Source: JBCCTX01 sp039197765 (GTDB taxonomy: Bacteria; Bacteroidota; Bacteroidia; J057). Taken from it: DNA of 64,000 nucleotides. Within the stretch, counting starts at the first letter, position 1. Every line of letters begins with the position of its first letter. The stretch is from NCBI GenBank assembly GCA_039197765.1, contig JBCCTX010000004.1, forward strand, positions 4,608-68,607. The letters are read 5' to 3'. Positions 25,405 to 35,538 of the stretch are shown in pieces. A model generated the notes under the pieces. That model made no database searches, was not told the DNA's origin, and saw only the letters and a program-made list of their open reading frames with translations. The translations under genes were made by a program, and so were the position numbers.

Positions 25405-26925
25405 ATGAAACTACGAACCGTATCTCTCCTAGTGGGTATTATCCTGTATAACCTAGTCCTACCCCCCCTTAGCGCTCAGGAAAGTCCAGATACGCCAAGA
25501 CCCAATATCCTCTTGATCCTGGTCGATGATCTTAAACCTACCCTAGGCACCTATGGCGATCCAGTGGCAATTAGTCCTCATATCGACCAATTGGCTCGTG
25601 AGGGGGTACAGTTTAATAAGGCTTACGCCAACCAGGCCATATGTGCCCCTTCCCGATACAACCTCCTTTTGGGCAGCAGATCAACTAGTACGGGCTTTTA
25701 TGGATTTGGCAAACAGTTCCGAGATGTATATCCCAATGCCATAACGCTTCCCCAACACTTTAAAAATGAGGGTTACCACGTGGAATCTATGGGAAAGGTT
25801 TTCCATATTGGTCATGGCAATACAAATGATGAACGTTCTTGGAGTATTCCCCATCACAAGGAAAAAGTTATAGAATACCTCCTTCCAGAGAGTACCAACC
25901 GAGAATTAACCCGAGAGGAGGCCTTCTTCGAGAATACAAGATTATATCTGGATCATGTACCCAAAAATAAGGCGTTACCACGTGGTGCAGCTTGGGAAAT
26001 GCCAGATGTCGTAGACGATGCCTATGCCGATGGCAGGATAGCCAGACATGCCATTGACAGGTTGAGGGCGTTGTCTCGACATCCAGAACAACCCTTTTTT
26101 ATGGCTCTAGGCTTTGCCAGACCCCATTTACCCTTCTGCGTCCCCAAAAAATACTGGAACCTATATGACCCTAAACAATTACCCATGCCAGCATTCGAGG
26201 AAGGCCCCAAAGGAGCCCCCAAATGGGCTGTAAAACGCAGGGGAGAAATCTCTCAGTTTACCCCCATACCCGAAACGGCTGATAGTTATGATGAAGACCT
26301 GAAGCGGAAGCTAATCCATGGGTATTATGCCAGCGTTTCTTATATGGATGCCCAGCTTGGGCGAGTCCTAAATGAGTTAAAGCGATTGGATTTGGACGAA
26401 AATACGATAATCGTACTCTGGGGTGACCACGGATGGCATTTGGGCGACCATGGTATATGGACCAAGCATACCAATTATGAACAAGCCTTGCGTATTCCCA
26501 TCCTAATGAAGGTTCCTGGACTTACTACTTCCGGAGTGAAAACGAACCAACTCATCGAGACCGTAGATATCTATCCGACCTTAGTCGATTTAGCGGGATT
26601 GGAAATGCCCCAAACGCCTCAACCCATAGATGGGATAAGCATGAAATCCATTCTCAGCGGTGGGAAACAAAGTCTTAAGGATCATATTTATCACTGCTAT
26701 CCTAGGGGTGGAAAAATGGGACAGGCAATCCGAACAGAAAGGTATCGTCTGGTTTCTTGGTATACCCTAAATAATCCTGAGCTTGACAGAACCTATGAAC
26801 TTTATGATTATGAAGCAGATGTGTTAGAAACCGTCAATTTTTATGAAAGCAAACCAAAGGTGGCTGATACACTCAATAAGATCCTAACTTCCTATCCTAT
26901 ACCTATAGCTCCCTTGAAAAGATAA
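25405..26925 (+). CDS. Sulfatase, iduronate-2-sulfatase-like
   Basis: A secreted sulfatase with a signal peptide to about residue 24. It has NILLILVDDL, the CAPSR motif with Cys80 (formylglycine site), and VLWGDHGWHLGDHGIWTKHTNYE near residue 345. The last stretch plus GKVFHIGHG and ARPHLPFCVPKKYW resemble human and bacterial iduronate-2-sulfatases (subfamily S1_7-like), which remove 2-O-sulfate from uronic acids. Exact linkage cannot be proved here. First of three tandem sulfatase genes, with 8 bp to the next. Confidence 0.92.
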   Translation: MKLRTVSLLVGIILYNLVLPPLSAQESPDTPRPNILLILVDDLKPTLGTYGDPVAISPHIDQLAREGVQFNKAYANQAICAPSRYNLLLGSRSTSTGFYGFGKQFRDVYPNAITLPQHFKNEGYHVESMGKVFHIGHGNTNDERSWSIPHHKEKVIEYLLPESTNRELTREEAFFENTRLYLDHVPKNKALPRGAAWEMPDVVDDAYADGRIARHAIDRLRALSRHPEQPFFMALGFARPHLPFCVPKKYWNLYDPKQLPMPAFEEGPKGAPKWAVKRRGEISQFTPIPETADSYDEDLKRKLIHGYYASVSYMDAQLGRVLNELKRLDLDENTIIVLWGDHGWHLGDHGIWTKHTNYEQALRIPILMKVPGLTTSGVKTNQLIETVDIYPTLVDLAGLEMPQTPQPIDGISMKSILSGGKQSLKDHIYHCYPRGGKMGQAIRTERYRLVSWYTLNNPELDRTYELYDYEADVLETVNFYESKPKVADTLNKILTSYPIPIAPLKR

Positions 26926-26933
26926 CCTAAATT

Positions 26934-28334
26934 ATGTATCCCAGTTTTTTCCCTTGGTCCAGGAGCTGTTTATTCTTCATAGCTCTTACTGTGAGTTGTT
27001 TTAACTCCTGTAATGCACCTAAAAATTCCCATTCTCCCCCCAATATCCTGATCATTTATGTCGATGACATGGGCATTGGGGACGCGCAATTTAGTGGAGG
27101 CAAATCAATCTCAACCCCTAATTTAGACAGGTTGGCACAAAATGGGAAAGTGTTTACCCAATACTACACCACAGCTCCAGTATGCTCTCCTTCCCGCGTG
27201 AGTGTAACTACAGGAATGTATCATATACGATGGGGCATTAATACCTATCTAGCGAAACGGGAAAAGAATCGCCTCTGTGAGCAATCGAATTACTTAGCCT
27301 CAACAGCCCCCACCTTGGCGCGTTCCCTCAAGGAGGCAGGGTATCGAACCGCTCATTTTGGTAAGTGGCATATGGGAGGAGGAAGAGACGTAGACAATGC
27401 CCCCCCTATCACAAGTTATGGATTTGATGCCTATAGTTCCACCTGGGAAAGCCCTGATCCAGATCCTTTGTTAACTTCTTCGAATTGGATATGGGCACCT
27501 ACGGATAGCATCAAGCGCTGGGAGAGGACCGCATACTTTATCGATAGAACCTTAGCCTTTTTTAAAGAAAATGCAGGTCAGCCCATTTTCGTCAATCTCT
27601 GGCCGGATGATGTACACACACCTTGGGTAGGCTCAGAAGAAGCCCAATCTCAACCGCGAGAAACCTTCTTCTCTCAAGAAAATCTCGAGCCAGTAATGCA
27701 GGAAATGGACAAAGAAATAGGGCGCTTAGAAGAGGGGTTGAAGGCACTTGGGGTATGGGAAAATACCCTGCTGGTTTTTACCAGTGATAATGGTCCGAGA
27801 CCAAGCTTTGATCAGCTACGGACCAATGAATTGAGGGGAGAAAAGAATAGCCTCTATGAAGGAGGAGTTCGGATGCCCTTTTTTGTTCACTGGCCCGCTA
27901 AGATTAAAGGAGGACAGATAGATACGAGTTCCCTTATCGCCTCTATAGACCTACATCCCACCCTTTGTGCCCTGGCTAGTGTAGAAACTGTATCAGCCGA
28001 TCCGTTAGATGGGGAAAACATCGAAAAAGCCATTATAGGACCACAATCATATAAACGCAATAAGCCTCTATTTTATGAATTTGGTAGGAACTCGCATTAT
28101 ATTTTCCCCATTGACTCCATACACAGAAGCCCCCAGTTGGCCATAAGAGAAGGTAAATGGAAGCTACTTGCCAACCCCAATGGAAGCCAAGTTGCTTTGT
28201 ATAACCTGGAGTTAGATCCTCAAGAAAGTCGAAACCTATCAGAAGATGAACCGAGTAGGGTAAAAAGTTTACAAACGTCTTTGATAGACTGGTATACAGT
28301 CAATGATAAGGAGCAGCTAAGGCAACAGAAATGA
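26934..28334 (+). CDS. Sulfatase, lipoprotein
   Basis: The signal peptide ends in a lipobox-like FNSC near residue 26. It has NILIIYVDDMGIGD and CSPSR with Cys84 as the formylglycine site, GKWHMGG and FTSDNGPRPS. At 466 residues it is a normal single-domain S1 sulfatase. SPSR rather than TPTR follows the Cys, unlike its downstream neighbour. The substrate is unknown. The stop overlaps the start of the third sulfatase gene by 4 bp (ATGA), showing translational coupling. Confidence 0.92.
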   Translation: MYPSFFPWSRSCLFFIALTVSCFNSCNAPKNSHSPPNILIIYVDDMGIGDAQFSGGKSISTPNLDRLAQNGKVFTQYYTTAPVCSPSRVSVTTGMYHIRWGINTYLAKREKNRLCEQSNYLASTAPTLARSLKEAGYRTAHFGKWHMGGGRDVDNAPPITSYGFDAYSSTWESPDPDPLLTSSNWIWAPTDSIKRWERTAYFIDRTLAFFKENAGQPIFVNLWPDDVHTPWVGSEEAQSQPRETFFSQENLEPVMQEMDKEIGRLEEGLKALGVWENTLLVFTSDNGPRPSFDQLRTNELRGEKNSLYEGGVRMPFFVHWPAKIKGGQIDTSSLIASIDLHPTLCALASVETVSADPLDGENIEKAIIGPQSYKRNKPLFYEFGRNSHYIFPIDSIHRSPQLAIREGKWKLLANPNGSQVALYNLELDPQESRNLSEDEPSRVKSLQTSLIDWYTVNDKEQLRQQK

Positions 28335-29719
28335 AGTACCTATCATTGCTTGTGTCTACCCTTATTTTTTGTAGCTGTAAGCTTAGCGAACGTGAACAAA
28401 AAATTAGGCAACCCAATTTTGTTATCCTTTTGGCAGATGACTTGGGATATGCTGATGTGGGTTTCCATGGGAGCGATATCCAAACACCGCATCTAGACAA
28501 GTTTGCTCGTGAGGGAGTCAGACTTGAAAGTTTCTATAGTTGTCCGATGTGTACGCCCACACGCGCGGGACTCATGACAGGGCTTTACCCCATCCGTTAT
28601 GGCTTGATGCGCTCCGTAATTCCCCCTTATAGAAATTTTGGCTTAAATCCTGAACTCGAGCTCTTACCTGAGATGCTGAATCAATCCGGGTATGCATATC
28701 GTGCGTGTGTAGGGAAATGGCACCTGGGCCATCTACAAAAAAAATGGCATCCTATTGAGCAGGGCTTCACCCACTTTGTGGGATGTTACAACGGAGCTAT
28801 TGACTATTTCACAAAAGAACGTGAAGGCGAAATAGATTGGCACAGAAATTCAGAAACGATCCAGGTAACAGGATACGTAACCGACTTGATCGCGGACGAG
28901 GCAGTACGTTTTATACATTCTGTACCAAAAGAAGCACCCTATTTTCTGTATGTACCCTTTACAGCTCCTCATTCTCCCTTCCAAGCCAAGAAAAAGGACT
29001 TTGATAAATACCCTCACCGTTCAGGAAAACAACGCATCTATGCCGCCATGGTAGATTGTTTGGACCAAGGAGTGGGCCGTATTCTAGATGCAATAGATAG
29101 ACGTGGAGACAGGGACAACACCTTTATTTTATTCTTTAGTGATAATGGAGGGGTTAAAAACATTGCTAATAACTCACCCATGAGAGGAAATAAATTGACT
29201 GTGTATGAAGGGGGAATCAGAGTAGTTGCAGCTGCTCATTGGCCGACTGGAGGTATTGAAGGGGGGAAAATCATAAAAGATCACATGGGATATATCGACA
29301 TCTTTCCGACGTTAAAGAGCATTTCCCAGGGCAATTCTGCCGAAACTAAGCTTGATGGTATCAATGTCTTAGATATTTTGAAAGGTAAAAGCCATGGTAA
29401 AAAACGCAAATGGTTTACTTACCTAGATCAAAGTCCTAGTAAACGTGAAAAACTAGCTGTACATTTTCAGGATTTGAAACTTATAGTAGAGCGAGATGCC
29501 CCGGATACGGCTTCGAATAGAAAAGAATCAACTGCCCTTTTTCAACTAGATTCTTTACATACTGGAGACAAAGATGTGGCAGAGAAATACGAGGAAGTTT
29601 TCAAGGAGCTTTTTAAAAACATGGAAGAATTTTTACAAGGGAAACCCATCTTCCAAAATCCTCGATATCGCGAAGGGAAGTTTGGTTTCAAAGCGCCAAA
29701 AGATTGGATTATTGAATAA
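28331..29719 (+). CDS. Sulfatase, arylsulfatase-B-like lipoprotein
   Basis: The lipoprotein signal has Cys16 (IFCSC). It has FVILLADDLGYADVG and CTPTR with Cys74, GKWHLGH and FFSDNGG, then YEGGIRV. This set resembles N-acetylgalactosamine-4-sulfatase/arylsulfatase-B types. It is the last of three coupled sulfatase genes. The tail overlaps the end of the convergent GH43-like gene by 11 bp, which leaves no space for a separate terminator. Confidence 0.92.
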   Translation: MKYLSLLVSTLIFCSCKLSEREQKIRQPNFVILLADDLGYADVGFHGSDIQTPHLDKFAREGVRLESFYSCPMCTPTRAGLMTGLYPIRYGLMRSVIPPYRNFGLNPELELLPEMLNQSGYAYRACVGKWHLGHLQKKWHPIEQGFTHFVGCYNGAIDYFTKEREGEIDWHRNSETIQVTGYVTDLIADEAVRFIHSVPKEAPYFLYVPFTAPHSPFQAKKKDFDKYPHRSGKQRIYAAMVDCLDQGVGRILDAIDRRGDRDNTFILFFSDNGGVKNIANNSPMRGNKLTVYEGGIRVVAAAHWPTGGIEGGKIIKDHMGYIDIFPTLKSISQGNSAETKLDGINVLDILKGKSHGKKRKWFTYLDQSPSKREKLAVHFQDLKLIVERDAPDTASNRKESTALFQLDSLHTGDKDVAEKYEEVFKELFKNMEEFLQGKPIFQNPRYREGKFGFKAPKDWIIE

Positions 29720-30785
29720 CTATCTGTTTGTTACGGTCGCACATTAACTGTCCTTTTTCCCAGTTCAGCTCAGCAATTTGTAAGACTGAACGCCTGTTTG
29801 CAACAGGTTGCTTGGCTATAGATGGCCCGTCATAATCGCGCCATGGTTCTACGTGATAGAAGATAAAGGCCCGATCCTCAACGACTGCAACACTGCAATG
29901 TCGTCCCATGGAGTTATCATAAGGCCTTGTTCCAGGCTCTAAAAGAATAGTCCCCTGAAAATCCCAGTTGTCCCCATCCTCACTCACATAAGTAAATAGT
30001 CCTTTGTGGGGATCGGTAATCAGGTGCATGCGGTCTTGCCAAGTGAAAATAAAGGGAGCCTCTTCGAAATTCGAACCTGTAACCGCCTCATTAAATACAT
30101 CGCTTTGGGTAAATCCACGGTCTGCCCAGCTTTCGAAGTCTCGCGTGACCATATGGTATAGCTCATTTTTTTCTCCTGGAATACGTCCTTTGAACCAAAC
30201 GTGAAATTCATCTCCTTGCTGGTAAACAGTGGCATCAATGGTGTTCAGCCCAGGATCGTGAATGATTCCCACTTTCTCCCAACCACTCAATAAATTGTGA
30301 ACTGGAGCCTTGTAGTGGACAATCTTACCAGGACTTGCCCCCCAGGGTCTACCTTCACTGGGTAAGGAGTCGGGTTTCCAAGTGACGAACATGTGATAGA
30401 CCCCCTCATGGGCTATAATGGCAGGGGCCCAGAAAGTTTCTTTGGCTGTGGGTTTCCCTCCTACCCCATCAAAGGAGCAGTAGCCTCGAAACTCCCAATT
30501 TATGAGGTCTTTAGAAGAAGTTACGCCTAAGGGAGTTCCTACCCAGGTATTTTCCTCTGTACCTTTTCTTGCTGTATAAAAAATCCACCAAGCTTTCTCT
30601 ACTTCATTCCATACTATTTCGGGATCACAGGAGCCATGGTAATTGGGGTCAACAAATAGCGGTGAAGTGGCCTTGGAAAAGGTATGCGTTTGCTCTTCCT
30701 GAACGGGGTTACAACCTATAAAAACAGCGGTAAAAAAAATGATTCCAAAGAGAAATGTATTGAACATGTGTGCTGTGTTTTTCAT
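29709..30785 (-). CDS. GH43/GH117-like five-bladed propeller glycosidase, lipoprotein
   Basis: I chose the ATG giving a lipoprotein signal with Cys25 (AVFIGC); a longer start is a GTG. The body is a 358-residue beta-propeller with repeated W-x-x-G/F blades: CDPEIVWN (Asp near 45), TFWAPAIIAHEGVYHMFVTW, NTIDATVYQQGDEFHVWF, and GRHCSVAVVEDRAFIFYHVEPW. GH43 and GH117 enzymes share this fold and use two Asp and one Glu. Which family cannot be settled by eye; GH117 would point to agar or carrageenan. It follows the SusC2-SusD2 pair. Confidence 0.7.
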   Translation of the reverse strand: MKNTAHMFNTFLFGIIFFTAVFIGCNPVQEEQTHTFSKATSPLFVDPNYHGSCDPEIVWNEVEKAWWIFYTARKGTEENTWVGTPLGVTSSKDLINWEFRGYCSFDGVGGKPTAKETFWAPAIIAHEGVYHMFVTWKPDSLPSEGRPWGASPGKIVHYKAPVHNLLSGWEKVGIIHDPGLNTIDATVYQQGDEFHVWFKGRIPGEKNELYHMVTRDFESWADRGFTQSDVFNEAVTGSNFEEAPFIFTWQDRMHLITDPHKGLFTYVSEDGDNWDFQGTILLEPGTRPYDNSMGRHCSVAVVEDRAFIFYHVEPWRDYDGPSIAKQPVANRRSVLQIAELNWEKGQLMCDRNKQIVIQ

Positions 30786-30896
30786 GAATAAATTTCTGTG
30801 ATTTACATGATAAGAAATAGGCACAGAATACACCGTATTCTATGCCTTCCTTTTATCCAACTTAGTTTACCTGCTAGGGGGTGAAAATGATTGTCT

Positions 30897-32363
30897 CTAA
30901 TACCCAGGATTTTGTGTGGCCATAGGGTTGGCATTCAACTCTGTTTCAGGAATGGGAAACAGTTCCCTAAAAGCATCGGCATTGGCGATATTGCGTTCCT
31001 GAGCCAAGGAGACAAATTTTCCTTGCCTCACGAGGTCTTCCCTTCGTTTTCCTTCCGCTACAAACTCCCAGCCTCGCTCCTGCAATATTAAGTCTCGAAA
31101 AGCATCGGTTGAACTAGCTTCTGCATTCGTTAGATCTGCTAATCCTGCTCTTCTCCGCACGCGATTGACCAGTTCTAATGCTTCAGCAGTAGGCCCATTT
31201 AATTCGTTTAGGGCTTCTGCCCAAGAAAGAAGAATATCCGAATACCTGATCACAGGAAAATCATTGCCATGGTGGTTTCCGATTGCGTTTTGATCAAAAT
31301 ACTTCAGGCAACGGGTATTGTTGGGAGATGTACTCAACTGGACCGTATCCCCATCTCTATTGATATATGTATCTATAATGAGCTTGAAGCGTTCGTCATT
31401 CTCCTTGTCGTAGGTATTGACGAAATCGTCTTGTAGCCGGTACTGGGTAGCCCAGTTGGCCATGGAGGTTGTCCATTCGTACTGGGGAAGAGTGACGCTC
31501 CTCAAAAAATTCGGTGGAAAGGAGCCGTTTGAAAAATTATTGCCATATCCTGCTTCGGCTAGTTTAGGAAAGACTAATAGTAGTTCCCTATTGGCTTCAT
31601 TGCCTATAGCAAAAACACTTTCAAAATCGGGCATAAGCTCATAGTAACCCAAAGCCTCAATCTGATTGGCACTTTGTACCACCTTATCCCACTGACGGGT
31701 GTTGAGGTAGAATTTGGTGAGAATGCCAAGGGCTGATCCTTTGGTAGCCCTGCCGTACTGGCTTTCCTCTCCAGGATTGGGAAGATCGGAAACGCTAGCC
31801 GTTAGCTCTGACTCTATAAAGGCCAGCATCTCTTCATCCGAAGCTCTAGGGAGCGCATCCTCTTGCTCAGTAGAAGTTCTCAAGGGAACAGGCCCCATCC
31901 AATTGTACAGATCTGCATAGCTCTTGGCTCTAATAAAGCGGGCTTCCGCAGCAAGTTGGTTTTTTGTAGCTTCAGGTACGTCCCCTGCTTCATCCAGATT
32001 GTCCAACAAGGTATTTGCATTTCGAATAGCTCTGTAGGGTCGGGCCCACAGGTCGTTGGCAATCCAACCCACAGATTCGTCCCAAGTCCATGCGATAAAG
32101 AGAGAAAGCGTTCGATTTTCTCCTCCTCCGGTGTTGAAGGCCATATCTGTGCTTACCTCCATCATGTTAATGACATTTTTATAACCTAGCTCATATTGAA
32201 ATTGTACATAAGCTGCATACAATAGAGCGGTTATGCCCTCCTCATTGCTGAGGACGGTGGAAGGGCTAAACTCTCCAGGAGGAACAACCTCTAGGGTTTC
32301 TTCACAGCTAAATAGGGTGATTGTGAGCAGTAGTAAGCAGAGAATTTTATATAGAGATTTCAT
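30897..32363 (-). CDS. susD: SusD/RagB family lipoprotein (pair 2)
   Basis: Cys20 in LLLTITLFSC is the lipidation site. It has RAIRNANTLLDNLDE, AEARFIRAKSYADLYNWMGPVPL and VIRYSDILLSWAEALNEL, ending in NPMATQNPGY, as in RagB/SusD proteins. 488 residues. It is encoded 18 bp after SusC2 and ahead of the GH43/117-like gene, within one minus-strand unit. Confidence 0.95.
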   Translation of the reverse strand: MKSLYKILCLLLLTITLFSCEETLEVVPPGEFSPSTVLSNEEGITALLYAAYVQFQYELGYKNVINMMEVSTDMAFNTGGGENRTLSLFIAWTWDESVGWIANDLWARPYRAIRNANTLLDNLDEAGDVPEATKNQLAAEARFIRAKSYADLYNWMGPVPLRTSTEQEDALPRASDEEMLAFIESELTASVSDLPNPGEESQYGRATKGSALGILTKFYLNTRQWDKVVQSANQIEALGYYELMPDFESVFAIGNEANRELLLVFPKLAEAGYGNNFSNGSFPPNFLRSVTLPQYEWTTSMANWATQYRLQDDFVNTYDKENDERFKLIIDTYINRDGDTVQLSTSPNNTRCLKYFDQNAIGNHHGNDFPVIRYSDILLSWAEALNELNGPTAEALELVNRVRRRAGLADLTNAEASSTDAFRDLILQERGWEFVAEGKRREDLVRQGKFVSLAQERNIANADAFRELFPIPETELNANPMATQNPGY

Positions 32364-32381
32364 GAGAGTAATGTATTTAAA

Positions 32382-35300
32382 TTAAAATCCAAGCGTGAGT
32401 CCCAGCATAGTGGTTCTTGCAAAAGGATAGGTATTGTAGTCGATTCTTAGAACATTATTGCCTAGGGCATTGGCTGCTGGGTCCACACCTATATAGTCTG
32501 TGAGGGTAGCTAGGTTTTGGCCTGTAGCAAACACAGTTAATTGCTTAAAAAAGCCAGAATTCGTAACAGGAACATTATAAGCCAGCCTCACAGTTTGGAG
32601 ACGGATGTAGGATGCATCGGTGACCGTCCGAGTGTTTACCACTCGTTGTCCCTGTGCTGTCGGATTGACAAAGGAGGGATACTCATTTGTTGGGTTGGAA
32701 GGGGTCCATCTATTTAGGTAAGGCTCCGCGATTTTATTGCGTCGGAAGTTGATGGGGAAATAAGTATCTACTAGGTTATTACTTAGTAATTCAATCCCAT
32801 GTACGCCTTCGATAAATACGGTAAGGGAAAGGTCTTTATAGGTAAGGGTATTGGTCAATCCCCAAGTGAAATCTGGAAAAGGTTTGCCAATAATCTGTCG
32901 GTCGTCTGCATTAATGGTTCCGTCCCCATTTAGGTCTTGGTACTTAATGTCTCCTGGGGCTACCGCATCGGTAGTAGCTAAAAAATCATCTCCTTCTTGC
33001 CAGACGCCTTCAACCACATATCCATAATAGGAGTTAAGCGGATCACCTGGCCGAATAATAGAGGCTGAGCTAACAAACCCTAGGTTTCCCGTAATTATAT
33101 TTTCCGCATCCCCAATATCTAGCACTTCATTATTGATCGTAGTAAGGTTGGCACTAATCGTCCAATTAAAGGCATTGGTACTTATCAAAAATGTTTCTAA
33201 GAACAGCTCCCAACCATCATTTCGCATAGAGCCTATATTTTCTATTCGGCTATTGAAACCAGAGTTAGGGGGAAGAGGTACTGGTAAGAGAAGGTCCGTT
33301 GTCTTTCGGTTGTAGTATTCCACCGTACCTCTAATCCTATTATTGTACAAGCCGAAGTCTATTCCAATATCCAGCTGATTGGTCTCTTCCCATTGCAAGT
33401 CAGGACTAGCAGCACGAGACGGAGCAATGGCTGTGAACCTACTCCCTTCCAATACGACATCGCGGTTATTTAAGGCAAAGGTTGTTAGGAATAGGTAGTT
33501 GGGAATGGACTGGTTACCAATTACTCCATAACTCGCGCGAAATTTGAGTTGGGAAAAGAGGTTATCTGTTCCGATGAAGGCCTCATTGTGGAGGTTCCAA
33601 GCAAAGGCGGCAGAGGGGAAAAACCCAAAGCGGTTATCTAGACCAAATCGAGAACTCCCATCCGCACGCATAGAAAGGGTAACAAGGTATTTTTCATCAA
33701 AGGAATAGTTAACCCGGCCTAAATAGGAGGCCAATTTGGTTAGGTTTTTACTACTTCCAATTTGATTCTGTAAAGGATCCCCTGAGCCAATAGCGTTGGT
33801 TTGTAGATCTGGAAGGGTATACCCTCTTCCATTTCCATTAAAGTTTTCCGAATCAAAACGCTCGTAGGTAGCCCCTATTACTCCGTTGACTCGATGCTTT
33901 CCAAAGGTGTCGTTGTAATTCAGGGTTCCTTCCAGGAGGTACTGGCTGCGAGAGCCTGTAATGATAGTAGCAATCCCGCCATTTTGCTGCCCATCCAAGC
34001 TAATAGGGTCAATCCAAACATCACGCCTACTATTGCTGATGTTTCCTCCCAACTTGACTCTGGCTGATAAGGAAGGAAGAAAGAAATATTCCCCGTAAAT
34101 GGTACCCAAGGTATTGTAGGTCTGAGCTTCTGCTTGTTCTCCCTGAGCGAGTGCTAGGGGATTGTCTATGGTAATGAAGGGAGAACGATTGAAATCCCCG
34201 TTATCATCAAAGACGGAAATGGTGGGGTCATAGTTGATAGCGGCATAGACAGCTCCCCCATTTTCATTTAGCCCTACTCCATTAGAAACAAAGTCGTCAT
34301 TGAGCAAAGCAGTAGTAAGGTTAATACCAAAGGCATATTTTCCTTCGACCCTACTCTCAAGGTTAAGCCTGGCTGTATACCGGTCTATTCCCGAGTAGTC
34401 GACTACTCCATCCTGGCCAAAGTAGTTCAAGGAAACAAAATAACTGGAATTCTGTGTACCCCCTGAAAAGGAAAGGTTATGACTCTGAACAGGAGCATCT
34501 CTATATAATTCTGCCTGCCAATCTGTTCCCGATCCTTGAATATTATCCACTCGCTCATTGGCATTGCCGCCTCCTTCATCGATGATAGCATTCAGAGTAC
34601 TTTGATACTGGGAAGGATTTAATAGTTCGAGTTGATTAGCTACCGACTGAATGCCGTAGTATCCATCGTAAGTCAGGCGCATACTACCTCCCGTACCTTT
34701 TTTAGTAGTAATGAGCACAACGCCATTTGCTCCCCTGGCACCATAGATAGCAGTAGCAGAGGCATCCTTCAAAATCTCTATGGACTCGATGTCCGTAGGA
34801 TTGAGGCTATTCAAGGGATTCCTAGGATTTTGGCTACCTACAAAGCCTGAACCCGTTCCTGTAATTACGGGATCATTGTTTACCGGAAGACCATCAATCA
34901 CGTATAAGGGCTCATTACTCGCAGAAATAGAACTGGCTCCTCGAATTTTTACGGACATAGCACTTCCAGGCTCTCCACTTTTCTGTGAGATCAATACACC
35001 GGGAGCACGCCCTTGAAGCATTTGGTCAACTGAGATATTGGCACCTGGGGTCAGGTCATCTGCCTTTAGCGAGGATACAGAACCTGTCAGATCACTTTTT
35101 TTAACAGATCCATATCCAATGACGACAATTTCATCTAAGTATTGATCTGATGCAATCATAGAGATATCGATGGTAGTCCTACCAGCAACAGGAACTTCTT
35201 GTTCCTCAAATCCTACATATTTGAAAACCAGCGTAGCATTGTCAGATGGAACCTCTATCTGGTACCTTCCATCCTCCTGGGTAAAAGTACCCTGAGTACT

Positions 35301-35468
35301 TCCTTTGATAAGGACCGTTGCGCCGGATAAGGGGGCTCCATCCGAGGCTTGCTGGACTGCACCCCTTATCAGTCTATTCTGTCCATAGGTATTTAGGCAT
35401 ACTCCCCATATGGCTATGAATAGCCAATAGGAGAGAACCTTTTCCCTGTATTTAGTAGTGGTAGTCAT
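32382..35468 (-). CDS. susC: SusC/RagA family TonB-linked receptor (pair 2)
   Basis: 1028 residues. Signal peptide, carboxypeptidase-D regulatory-like domain (IRGAVQQASDGAPLSGATVLI), the SusC motif YLDEIVVIGYGSVKKSDLTGS, a plug domain (IRGASSISASNEPLYVIDGLP) and a barrel ending in TMLGLTLGF. It shares overall design with SusC1 but differs throughout, so the two pairs are paralogous transporters rather than a recent duplication. It lies 70 bp downstream of the GH2 gene. Confidence 0.96.
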   Translation of the reverse strand: MTTTTKYREKVLSYWLFIAIWGVCLNTYGQNRLIRGAVQQASDGAPLSGATVLIKGSTQGTFTQEDGRYQIEVPSDNATLVFKYVGFEEQEVPVAGRTTIDISMIASDQYLDEIVVIGYGSVKKSDLTGSVSSLKADDLTPGANISVDQMLQGRAPGVLISQKSGEPGSAMSVKIRGASSISASNEPLYVIDGLPVNNDPVITGTGSGFVGSQNPRNPLNSLNPTDIESIEILKDASATAIYGARGANGVVLITTKKGTGGSMRLTYDGYYGIQSVANQLELLNPSQYQSTLNAIIDEGGGNANERVDNIQGSGTDWQAELYRDAPVQSHNLSFSGGTQNSSYFVSLNYFGQDGVVDYSGIDRYTARLNLESRVEGKYAFGINLTTALLNDDFVSNGVGLNENGGAVYAAINYDPTISVFDDNGDFNRSPFITIDNPLALAQGEQAEAQTYNTLGTIYGEYFFLPSLSARVKLGGNISNSRRDVWIDPISLDGQQNGGIATIITGSRSQYLLEGTLNYNDTFGKHRVNGVIGATYERFDSENFNGNGRGYTLPDLQTNAIGSGDPLQNQIGSSKNLTKLASYLGRVNYSFDEKYLVTLSMRADGSSRFGLDNRFGFFPSAAFAWNLHNEAFIGTDNLFSQLKFRASYGVIGNQSIPNYLFLTTFALNNRDVVLEGSRFTAIAPSRAASPDLQWEETNQLDIGIDFGLYNNRIRGTVEYYNRKTTDLLLPVPLPPNSGFNSRIENIGSMRNDGWELFLETFLISTNAFNWTISANLTTINNEVLDIGDAENIITGNLGFVSSASIIRPGDPLNSYYGYVVEGVWQEGDDFLATTDAVAPGDIKYQDLNGDGTINADDRQIIGKPFPDFTWGLTNTLTYKDLSLTVFIEGVHGIELLSNNLVDTYFPINFRRNKIAEPYLNRWTPSNPTNEYPSFVNPTAQGQRVVNTRTVTDASYIRLQTVRLAYNVPVTNSGFFKQLTVFATGQNLATLTDYIGVDPAANALGNNVLRIDYNTYPFARTTMLGLTLGF

Positions 35469-35538
35469 AGATTACGTATTAAATTATGAGTGGAAATGAT
35501 TGTATAGAGGGTATTTAATGCATGAGCGATACTATCTT

